From: Halorubrum rutilum
Lineage (GTDB): Archaea > Halobacteriota > Halobacteria > Halobacteriales > Haloferacaceae
Length of the DNA stretch: 64,000 nt
Direction: 5' to 3'
Assembly: GCF_024494565.1 (NCBI RefSeq)
Contig: NZ_JANHDN010000002.1
Coordinates: forward strand, 1 to 64,000
Within the stretch, counting starts at the first letter, position 1, and every line of letters begins with the position of its first letter. Below the pieces are notes generated by a model. It did no database searches and had not been told where the DNA came from. It was given only the letters and a program-made list of their open reading frames with translations. Shown piece after piece: positions 25,996 through 33,087 of this stretch. A program made the position numbers and the translations under genes.

Positions 25996-26460
25996 ATGTT
26001 CGATACGATCGTGGTCGCGACCGATGGCTCGGAGAGCGTGCGCCGGGCGGTCGACGTCGCGGTCGACGTCGCCGCGCGCTTCGACGCCGAGGTCCACGCC
26101 GTCTACGTCGTCGACGAGGGCGAGGTCGAGTCCACGCCCGACGAGGTCCGCGAGGACCTCCGCGACGCCCTCGACGACCACGGCGAGGCGGCGCTCGAAG
26201 CGGTCGCCGACGCCGCGACGGCGCGCGACCCCGAACTGGACGTGACGGCCGAGGTGCGCGAGGGGCGGCCGGCCGCCGAGATCTCGGGGTACGCACAGGA
26301 CGTCGACGCCGACGTCGTCGCGATGGGAACGCGCGGGCGACACGGCGAGAACCGGTTCCTCATCGGCTCCGTCGCGGAGCGCGTCGTGCGCACCTGCCCC
26401 GTCCCCGTGCTCACCGTGCGCCAGCTCACCGACGAGGACCCGCGACGGACGACGATCTGA
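25996..26460 (+). CDS. Universal stress protein, UspA family
   Basis: A 154-aa single-domain Usp with the ATP-binding signature GTRGRHGENRFLIGS and VVATDGSESVRRA at the N-terminus. The TATA-like TTTTTAATTA (about 25965-25975), which may also serve as a T-rich terminator for pitA, precedes the ATG by about 22 nt, supporting this start over in-frame upstream codons. Confidence 0.9.
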   Translation: MFDTIVVATDGSESVRRAVDVAVDVAARFDAEVHAVYVVDEGEVESTPDEVREDLRDALDDHGEAALEAVADAATARDPELDVTAEVREGRPAAEISGYAQDVDADVVAMGTRGRHGENRFLIGSVAERVVRTCPVPVLTVRQLTDEDPRRTTI

Positions 26461-26526
26461 GGCCCCGCGACCCGGAGCGAGGCGTTCGACCGGCGGAGTT
26501 TTCCCGCTCCCGCTCGGGTCGACGAT

Positions 26527-27825
26527 ATGGACGACGACCTCATCGACGAGGCGGGGATCCCCCGCTCGCGGTACACGCGGCTGCCCGGCAAGGGCTTTTT
26601 TTACCCGGACTCCCTGGACGAGGAGCGCGCCGAGCGGCGGGCGAAGGAGGCGATCGAGGGGAGCGAGGCGGTCGTGATCGCCGACGGCGACGCCGACGGC
26701 CTCGCCTGCGCGGCGATGGTCCGGGAGGCGTACGACGCCGCCCTCGACGTCGCCGACTTCGAGGCGGCCATCGCGGCGCGGCTCGCGGAGGGGGCGGACG
26801 ACGAGGGAGCGGCGGACGGTGAGGACGACGACGACGCGGCGACGGGCGACGAGGGCGACGAGAGCGATGAGGACGACCCCACCGCCGACGCCCACACGCG
26901 CTCGCCGGTCGGACTGGTCTCGGCCGGCCCGTACTCGCTCGACACCTCGCTCGAACGCGTGCTCGCGTACGCCGACGACGATATCGATCTGTTCGTCTGC
27001 GACCTCTGCCCGGACGAGTACGAGTGGATCGCGGAGCCGCTGGAGGCGCTCGCCGAGGAGGCCGCCTCGATCCGCTGGTTCGACCACCACCAGTGGGACG
27101 ACGAGACCGCGGCGGCGGTCCGCGAGCTCGGCGTCGACCTCGTGATCGGCGACTCCGACGAGGAGTGCACCGCCGACGTGGCGCTCCGCTCGCTGGACCA
27201 CGACTTCGACGACCGGTGGACCGAGCTGGCGGCCGTGACGCGCGACCACGACCTCTGGATCAAGGAGGACCCGCGCTCCGACGACCTCGCCGACTACTCC
27301 TACTGGGCCGGCGGCGAGGAGTACGCGACCGTCGTGGGCGCGTACGGCGCCGACCCCCCAGAGACCGTCGAGGCGTTCGTCGCCGACCGCCGCGTGGAGA
27401 AGGAGGCCCGGATCGACGCCGCCGTCGCCCGCGCGGTCACCCACGACGTCGGCGCGTGGAGCGTCGCGGTGACGTACGGGCGCTGCTCGCAGAACGAGGT
27501 CGCGGAGGCGCTCCGCGAGGCCGGCGCCGACGCCGCGGTGATCGTCAAGCCGGCCGGCTCGGCGTCGATCCGCGGCTCGGAAGGGTTCAAACACGCGCAC
27601 GAGGTCGCCGGGAAGGTGAACGGCGGCGGCCACCCGCAGGCCGCCGGCTGCAAGCCGGAGATCTACGACGACATGCTCGACTACGCCCAGCACTGGACGA
27701 CCGAGGGACAGGCCTGCAAACGGGTCATCCTCGCGGCGTTCGAGGCGGTCGCCGAGGAGGTCGCGGCGGCAGACGAGAGTGACGAGGTCGGCGAGGGCGA
27801 CGAAGAGACGGACGACGGGGAGTAA
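26527..27825 (+). CDS. DHH/RecJ-like phosphoesterase
   Basis: A 432-aa DHH-superfamily protein. It has DGDADG (53-58), a DxC equivalent CDLCPDE, DHHQWD, a further RDHDLW motif and the DHHA1 segment GGGHPQAAGC near the C-terminus. Such proteins are RecJ-like exonucleases or nanoRNases. Two acidic insertions (about 88-122 and the C-terminal tail) are typical of halophiles. A Phe pair is coded by a T7 run near 26597. The exact nucleic-acid substrate is unknown. Confidence 0.85.
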   Translation: MDDDLIDEAGIPRSRYTRLPGKGFFYPDSLDEERAERRAKEAIEGSEAVVIADGDADGLACAAMVREAYDAALDVADFEAAIAARLAEGADDEGAADGEDDDDAATGDEGDESDEDDPTADAHTRSPVGLVSAGPYSLDTSLERVLAYADDDIDLFVCDLCPDEYEWIAEPLEALAEEAASIRWFDHHQWDDETAAAVRELGVDLVIGDSDEECTADVALRSLDHDFDDRWTELAAVTRDHDLWIKEDPRSDDLADYSYWAGGEEYATVVGAYGADPPETVEAFVADRRVEKEARIDAAVARAVTHDVGAWSVAVTYGRCSQNEVAEALREAGADAAVIVKPAGSASIRGSEGFKHAHEVAGKVNGGGHPQAAGCKPEIYDDMLDYAQHWTTEGQACKRVILAAFEAVAEEVAAADESDEVGEGDEETDDGE

Positions 27826-27852
27826 ACGAGCGACTGCGGGGCGGACGCCCCC

Positions 27853-28446
27853 CTAGTCGTTCCGGCCGTGGACGTACGTCTGGTCGTGGGCCGGGAACAC
27901 GTCGTCGACGGCCGCCGCGCCGTGCTCCTCGGCGATGAGGGTCCGGAGCTCGTCCTCGTAGTCGGCCTTCGGCACCTCCTCGCTCGGGCCCTGCTGGACG
28001 TCGAACGTCGCCTCGACGAGGCGGTCGACGGCGTGGCGCCCGAACCCCGACAGCGGGGAGATGTAGTCGACGCCGTGGCGGTCCTCTAGGCTCTGCGCCT
28101 GTGCGCGCGAGACCGTCGGCACCCGGTCGTCCCGGCGGGTGCCGTCGGCGATCGCGTCGACGTCCCGCCCCGCGATCGCCTCCAGCGCGTGTTCGTGGAC
28201 GCGCTGGATCCCGTTTCGAGGGTAGCCGTCGGCGAGCATCGTCTCCGCCGCCTCCTCGGCGACCGCGGGGTCGAGCTCGACGCGCTCGAAGGGGAACCCG
28301 AGCTCCGCGGCCGCCCGCTCGGCGTGCTCCCAGTCGTCGGTGAGGCCGAAGCTCCCGGTGACGCAGCGCACGTCGTAGAACCGGTCGAGCAGGTGGGCGG
28401 CGAGCGAGGAGTCTTTCCCCCCGCTGTACAGCAGCGCGAGCTCCAT
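27853..28446 (-). CDS. PP-loop ATPase (adenine nucleotide alpha hydrolase-like)
   Basis: A 197-aa protein with the PP-loop SGGKDSS (9-15) at the N-terminus and DGTRRDDRVPTVSRAQAQ in the middle. PP-loop enzymes adenylate a substrate, often a tRNA base or an amide. No added RNA-binding domain is visible. The ATG directly follows the stop of the PDCD5 gene (no spacer), so the pair is one operon. Confidence 0.8.
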   Translation of the reverse strand: MELALLYSGGKDSSLAAHLLDRFYDVRCVTGSFGLTDDWEHAERAAAELGFPFERVELDPAVAEEAAETMLADGYPRNGIQRVHEHALEAIAGRDVDAIADGTRRDDRVPTVSRAQAQSLEDRHGVDYISPLSGFGRHAVDRLVEATFDVQQGPSEEVPKADYEDELRTLIAEEHGAAAVDDVFPAHDQTYVHGRND

Positions 28447-28797
28447 CTATCGCCGCCGGATGTCGAAGCTCTGCTGGTCGGGCTGGAGTTCCTTCAGGAG
28501 GTCGCGCATCTGGTCCTCGTCGATCTGTCCCTGGATCCGGCCGCTCTGCGCGAGCGCCGCGACCTGCTGTTTCACCTTCTCGCCGAACTCCGGCTTCGAC
28601 ATCGCGACCGCGTTGAGCCGCTGGCGCGCGCCGTCCGTGAGGTACTGCTTGAGCACGGCCTCCTGCTGGGCGTCGGCGCGCTCCTGCGCCTCGCGCTGGG
28701 CCTCGGCGTCGCCGCCGCCCTGCTGGCGCTCGCGGAGCTCCTCCATCTTCTTCTCTCGCAGTTCCTCCAGCCGTTCGTCGTCGGGGTTCTCGCTCAT
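28447..28797 (-). CDS. PDCD5 family DNA-binding protein
   Basis: A 116-aa protein of the archaeal PDCD5/TFAR19 family: a charged N-terminal helix ([18 protein letters not shown]), a core of helices ([19 protein letters not shown]), and [14 protein letters not shown] near the C-terminus. Archaeal members bind DNA or ribosomal and chaperone partners in vitro; the cellular role is unclear. It is co-transcribed with the PP-loop gene, a pairing that hints at RNA or translation. Confidence 0.88.
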   Translation of the reverse strand: MSENPDDERLEELREKKMEELRERQQGGGDAEAQREAQERADAQQEAVLKQYLTDGARQRLNAVAMSKPEFGEKVKQQVAALAQSGRIQGQIDEDQMRDLLKELQPDQQSFDIRRR

Positions 28798-28944
28798 ACG
28801 AGCCCCTTCACGGTCCGCGCGAAAAACGATTTCGGAGGGGTCGGCGGCGCTCGCGCGACGGCGACCGGTCCGAGTGGCGGCGACGATCCGGGGATCGCCG
28901 CCGGTCCGCGTCGCTTAAACGCCTCCTCGGCGTAGCGGTCGGCA

Positions 28945-30051
28945 ATGAGCGAGTCGCGGGAGTTCTGTCCGCGGTGCGGCGGTTCGGTCCCGGAGCGGCG
29001 CGAGCCGCTCCCCGGCGAGCCGCGCGGACGGGACGCGCTGCTTTGCGACGACTGCTACTTCGAGGACTTCGACCTCGTCGACGCGCCCGACCGGATCGAG
29101 GTGCTGGTCTGTTCCGGCTGCGGCGCGGTCCGGCGCGGCGAGTCGTGGCGCGACGTCGGCGCGCGCGACTACACCGACGTCGCCGTCGACGAGGTCGCGG
29201 AGGCGCTCGGCGTCCACGTCGACGCCACGGACGTCGAGTGGGGCGTCGAGCCCGAGCAGGTCGACGAGAACAACGTCCGGATGCACTGCCGGTTCTCGGG
29301 CGTCGTCCGCGGGACGCTCCGGTCCGCGGAGGTCACGGTCCCGGTGAAGATATCGCGGGGGACCTGCGACCGCTGCGGGCGGATCGCCGGCGGCTACTAC
29401 GCCGGCACCGTGCAGGTGCGCGCGGACGAGCGCGACCTGACGCCCGCAGAGCGCGTCGAGGCGCTCGACATCGCCGAGTCGTACGTCGCGGCCCAGGAGG
29501 CCGACGGCGACCGCGAGGCGTTCGTCACGGAGGTGAACGAGACCGACGACGGCCCCGATATCAAGCTCTCCTCGAACCGGCTCGCGCAGAACGTCGCGAC
29601 GCGGATCACCGACGCGCTCGGCGGGAGCTTCGAGTCGTACCCGACGCTCGTCACCGAGGACGGCGACGGCAACGAGGTGTACCGCGTGACGTTCGCGGTC
29701 CGGCTCCCCCGGTACGCAGAGGGCGAGATCATCGACCCCGAGGACGGCGACGGTCCCGTCTTGGTCACGGGCGTCTCCGGGCGCCTGCAGGGCGTCCGCC
29801 TCGCCACGGGCGCCGAGTACGCCTCCGAGTTCGCGGACGGGGCGGCGCCCGACGCGGCCCGGCTCGGGACTCGGGACGACGCCGCGGAGACGACGGTGGT
29901 GACGGTGGAAGACGAGAACGCGATCCAGGTGCTCGACCCGGTCACCTACGAGGCGAAGACGGTGCCGAACCCCGAGTTCGTCGACGGCGAGGCCGACAGC
30001 GTCCTCGCGTTCGAACACGAGGGCGAGGTGCACCTCGTCCCCGAAGAGTAG
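28945..30051 (+). CDS. NMD3-like ribosome-associated protein
   Basis: A 368-aa archaeal homologue of NMD3, the eukaryotic 60S export adaptor. Four CxxC pairs at C8/C11, C34/C37, C56/C59 and C141/C144 make the treble-clef zinc sites; OB-like and SH3-like beta domains follow. In archaea it probably binds the large ribosomal subunit late in assembly. The TATA-like GCTTAAACG (28914-28922) is about 25 nt before the ATG. The 147-nt gap upstream is a divergent promoter with the PDCD5 operon. Confidence 0.88.
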   Translation: MSESREFCPRCGGSVPERREPLPGEPRGRDALLCDDCYFEDFDLVDAPDRIEVLVCSGCGAVRRGESWRDVGARDYTDVAVDEVAEALGVHVDATDVEWGVEPEQVDENNVRMHCRFSGVVRGTLRSAEVTVPVKISRGTCDRCGRIAGGYYAGTVQVRADERDLTPAERVEALDIAESYVAAQEADGDREAFVTEVNETDDGPDIKLSSNRLAQNVATRITDALGGSFESYPTLVTEDGDGNEVYRVTFAVRLPRYAEGEIIDPEDGDGPVLVTGVSGRLQGVRLATGAEYASEFADGAAPDAARLGTRDDAAETTVVTVEDENAIQVLDPVTYEAKTVPNPEFVDGEADSVLAFEHEGEVHLVPEE

Positions 30052-30119
30052 CCCGTCCGCGGTGCACCGGTATGTAGACCCCCGAGCGACTGCGACATCG
30101 AGTTATGGAGATACGGTGC

Positions 30120-30372
30120 GGTGGCGCGTGCCTGCGAGCGGGCCATCGGCCCGCGAGCAGCACCGCGCGAGGGAGCCCGCGGTCGCCGTCGGCGACCGCG
30201 GCGAGGCTGGGGAGGTGCGAGGCTGCGGTGCGGGGCGGTCGAGCGGGAATCGAAGGGGCAGCCGGGAGGCGGGGGCTTTTGGCGGTGTTCGCCGCAGGAT
30301 CAGCAATAACGTACAGCCGAGCGGCTGGGGCTTTTGGCGGTGTTCGCCGCGGAGCCGCCGACCGCTTATAAA
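30120..30372. repeat. Dispersed structured repeat, copy 3 (rearranged)
   Basis: Shares GGTGGCGCG (30120), a 7-bp hairpin (30138-30144 with 30148-30154), an extra perfect 12-bp hairpin (30177-30188 with 30190-30201), GCGAGGCTGGGGAGGT, GAAGGGGCAGCCG and the 3' block. The long stem-loop is missing and the terminal block GGGGCTTTTGGCGG with GTTCGCCGC occurs twice in tandem (about 30270-30294 and 30328-30350). TTATAAA at 30366-30372 keeps the trailing TATA. The flanks of this 503-nt gene-free gap (30052-30119, 30373-30554) show nothing else clear. Confidence 0.75.
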
Positions 30373-30554
30373 TTACCGACCGCGACACCCCGATCCGGCG
30401 TCTAAACGACCGAGCAACCGTGCCGACGCGCGTACCCCGCTCTCGATCGAGGAGCGACGTTCGGTGACCGACGTCCCGACGAGGATAGCGCTGTGAAACG
30501 GCAGAAAATCAGATCCGAACGGTCAAACCCCGCGACTCCGCGCGTCGCTTCCGA

Positions 30555-30746
30555 TCAGTCGGCGTGGACGGACCGCTCCTCTCCGAGCGCGGCGGCGCGC
30601 TCGGCGTCGGTCACGTCGATGCCGCGGCGCTCCAGCTGGTCGACGAACTCGGCCTCGCCAAGCCCCGCCTGCGCGGCCGCCTGGGAGAGTGTCAGCGTTC
30701 TCGCACCGTACAGCGTCAGCGCGCTCCGGAGGCCCTTCGTTGCCAT
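30555..30746 (-). CDS. Small UPF0175-like helix-turn-helix protein (63 aa)
   Basis: A 63-aa protein in which LTLSQAAAQAGLGEAEFVDQ then LERRGIDV reads as the helix-turn-helix of UPF0175-type antitoxin-like proteins (aliphatic-LSxAAxxAGLxxxEFxxxLxxRGI). No toxin partner gene is adjacent, so it is an orphan. TATA-like CCTTCATAAACC (minus, 30767-30778) gives leaderless spacing to the ATG. Confidence 0.65.
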   Translation of the reverse strand: MATKGLRSALTLYGARTLTLSQAAAQAGLGEAEFVDQLERRGIDVTDAERAAALGEERSVHAD

Positions 30747-30762
30747 ACCTACGATAGGCCCG

Positions 30763-30780
30763 TGAAGGTTTATGAAGGTT
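30763..30780 (-). promoter_or_regulatory. TATA box with flanking direct repeats
   Basis: TGAAGGTT at 30763-30770 and 30773-30780 brackets the TATA of the small HTH gene, a possible autoregulatory site. Confidence 0.4.
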
Positions 30781-30906
30781 ACTAATTGATTGAGGTTCCT
30801 GATACACCTTATACGATATATATTGACGGACGATCAGATCGGTGGCGTATAACCACTACCGACGACGGCCCGCAGGAATTATGTCGCTCTGTGGCGCAGG
30901 AGGGGT

Positions 30907-30990
30907 ATGGACAGACAACAGATCTTCGCGCTGTTCTTCGCGTTCCTCATGGTGAGCTCCATGGCCGCCTGGGGCATCTCGGTGCTGTAG
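30907..30990 (+). CDS. 27-residue membrane microprotein
   Basis: MDRQQIFALFFAFLMVSSMA then AWGISVL: one hydrophobic helix after a short charged head. A TATA-like GGAATTATG (30875-30883) is 24-32 nt upstream and GGAGG lies 4 nt before the ATG. Very similar tiny proteins occur in other haloarchaea from memory. Function unknown. Confidence 0.6.
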   Translation: MDRQQIFALFFAFLMVSSMAAWGISVL

Positions 30991-31068
30991 GCGCCGCCTC
31001 TGTGACGCGGCCGGCGCGTCGCCTCGCGAGACGCCGCGAGCGAACCGCGACGCGACCGCCGCACCGAT

Positions 31069-32982
31069 TCAGCTGTCGCCCCAGACGTCGGAGAGCGGGT
31101 GGTCCTCGCGCCGGTCGGCGTCGGTCTCTGAGCGCGTCCGCGTCCCGTCGGCGTCGCCGCCGGCTCCGGTCCCGAGGCTCGCACTCGTCGTCTCCGTCCC
31201 GCTGTTCGCCGTGTCCCCGGATCCCCCGGAAGCGGAGCCGCCGCGCCCCGAGGCGGTCCCGGCACTACCCGCGTGCTCCCGTCCCGCCCGCGAGGGACCG
31301 GACGGGTCGGCGTCGATCCCGGCGAGCGCGGCGGCGGGGTCGAAGTCGGGGAGGTCGGGCGTCGTCATCGCGTCGATCTGGTCGCGGAACCACGGCGGCG
31401 TGTCGGCCCGCGCCCGGTCGAAGAGGTCCAGCAGGGAGTCGTCCGCGAGGTACGTCGCGCCGTGGTCGTCCGGCGACCGAACGACGCGGCCGCACGCCTG
31501 TATCACGGTCCGGAGCGCGGTCCGGTGGTACCACGCCCACTGGTCGTCGGCGAGCCGGCGGGCGACGCGGGAGTCGTTCGTGTTGCGGTACGGGGCCTTA
31601 CACACCACCTGCCAGCGGCACAGATCGCCGTTCAGGTCCAGCGCCTCCTCCATCTTCACGGAGACGAACACCTCCGGGTCGTCGCTCGCCTTCCACGCCG
31701 ACAGCTCGGCGTCCCGGTTCTCCCGGCCGTGCCGCCTGACCCGCGCGGCGACGCCGAACTCGCCCAGCAGCTCGGTGATCCGCCCGGCGATGTCGTACGA
31801 GTGGGCGTGGATCAGTCCCTTCTCGTCCGGGTGTTCGGCCATCAGCCGGACGATCAGGCGGGCGATCTCCGGCACCGTCTCGTCGCGGTCCTCGTATGTC
31901 ATCGACCCCCGCGTCACGTCGTACAGCGGGCGGTGTTCCAGCGGGAACGTGTGGGGGACGTCGACGAGCGCGACGTCGGCGGGGTCGAGGCCGATCCCGC
32001 GGCAGAACGCCTCCTTCGAGAGGATGGTGGCGGACAGCAGCGCGAAGCGGTTCCCGCGGTCCCACACCGTGTGGCGGAGGTAGCGGGCCGGGTCCAGCGG
32101 CTTGATCGCGAGCGGCGACCCCTCGCCGCCGGACTGGTCGACGACCCACGTCGTCGGCGAGTCGAGGTCGCGGTAGTCCTCCAGGAACCAGCCGAGCTCG
32201 CCGATCAGCTCCTGCAGGCGGTCGCGGCGCGCGACCTCCTCGCGGTCGAGCTCGGGCCGCCCGGTCAGCTCGTCTCGCGCGCGCTTCGCGACGTCGCGGA
32301 GGGAGGCGACGAAGCGGGCGGTGCGGTTGAGCGCGTCCGCCTCCGGGCCGGCGTCGGCCTCGACGTCGGGAACGCTCACGTCGTCCCAGACGGGGACGCG
32401 CTCGGGGGAGAGCTCGATCGTCGCGTACATCTCCGCCCACTCCGCGAGCCCGTGCGCCTCGTCGATCACGACGACGTCGCGCTTCCGGAACACCTCGGAG
32501 CCGGCGGTGCGCATGAAGTAGGCTAACGTCAATGCGGCGTAGCGGTTTCCGGAGGCGATCGCGCGGTCGGAGAAGTACGGGCACCGGTGTTTCACGGAGC
32601 AGTCGAACCCCTGCTCCCGCGCGCAGGGCGCGCGGTTCACCGGCGTGTCGTGCTCGCCCGGAAGGATGCAGTCGTAGTTCGACTTCCCCCGAATGACCGC
32701 CAGGTCGTCGAGCAGGTCGTCGGCCTCCACGTCGTCGATCTGCGACACCTGCGGCGTCGTGTAGTAGGCGCCCGTCGCCTCGCTCGGCGCCGTCTCGTCG
32801 ACCGTCGCCGCCGCGCCCATCACCGCTCGCGCGAGCAGCGACTTCCCGCTGCCCGTCGGCGCGCGCACCAGCACCACGTCGTTGCCGGCGGCGAACGCGT
32901 CGCGGATGTCCGCGAGCGCGCGCTCCTGCGCGCCGCGGAAGCTCGGGGCGGGGAACTCGGCGGGGATCCGGTCGGGGTCCAC
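31069..32982 (-). CDS. XPD/Rad3-like Fe-S helicase
   Basis: A 637-aa superfamily-2 DNA helicase. Walker A APTGSGKS (41-48), four cysteines C105, C120, C128 and C134 placed as in XPD for a 4Fe-4S cluster, DEAH (174-177), and motif VI region QACGRVVRSPDDHG. The last about 100 residues are a disordered Ser/Gly/Thr-rich tail. The GTG start is fixed by the TATA at 33005-33014 and because in-frame upstream sequence belongs to a divergent gene. It is likely a 5'-3' repair helicase of the XPD/DinG group. Confidence 0.88.
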   Translation of the reverse strand: MDPDRIPAEFPAPSFRGAQERALADIRDAFAAGNDVVLVRAPTGSGKSLLARAVMGAAATVDETAPSEATGAYYTTPQVSQIDDVEADDLLDDLAVIRGKSNYDCILPGEHDTPVNRAPCAREQGFDCSVKHRCPYFSDRAIASGNRYAALTLAYFMRTAGSEVFRKRDVVVIDEAHGLAEWAEMYATIELSPERVPVWDDVSVPDVEADAGPEADALNRTARFVASLRDVAKRARDELTGRPELDREEVARRDRLQELIGELGWFLEDYRDLDSPTTWVVDQSGGEGSPLAIKPLDPARYLRHTVWDRGNRFALLSATILSKEAFCRGIGLDPADVALVDVPHTFPLEHRPLYDVTRGSMTYEDRDETVPEIARLIVRLMAEHPDEKGLIHAHSYDIAGRITELLGEFGVAARVRRHGRENRDAELSAWKASDDPEVFVSVKMEEALDLNGDLCRWQVVCKAPYRNTNDSRVARRLADDQWAWYHRTALRTVIQACGRVVRSPDDHGATYLADDSLLDLFDRARADTPPWFRDQIDAMTTPDLPDFDPAAALAGIDADPSGPSRAGREHAGSAGTASGRGGSASGGSGDTANSGTETTSASLGTGAGGDADGTRTRSETDADRREDHPLSDVWGDS

Positions 32983-33004
32983 AGGGGTCCCTCGCCCCCT
33001 CCCG

Positions 33005-33014
33005 GGATTAAACC
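33005..33014 (-). promoter_or_regulatory. TATA box for the helicase
   Basis: GGTTTAATCC on the minus strand, 23-32 nt before the GTG at 32982; leaderless. Confidence 0.6.
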
Positions 33015-33057
33015 CTCGCGTTCCGGCACCCCGACGTAAATTCGAAACGACCAGACC

Positions 33058-33066
33058 GTTTATACC
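33058..33066 (+). promoter_or_regulatory. TATA box for the acyl-CoA ligase gene
   Basis: GTTTATACC lies 22-30 nt before the ATG at 33088. Confidence 0.6.
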
Positions 33067-33087
33067 GTTCCGGCGGGTCGGAGGGGT

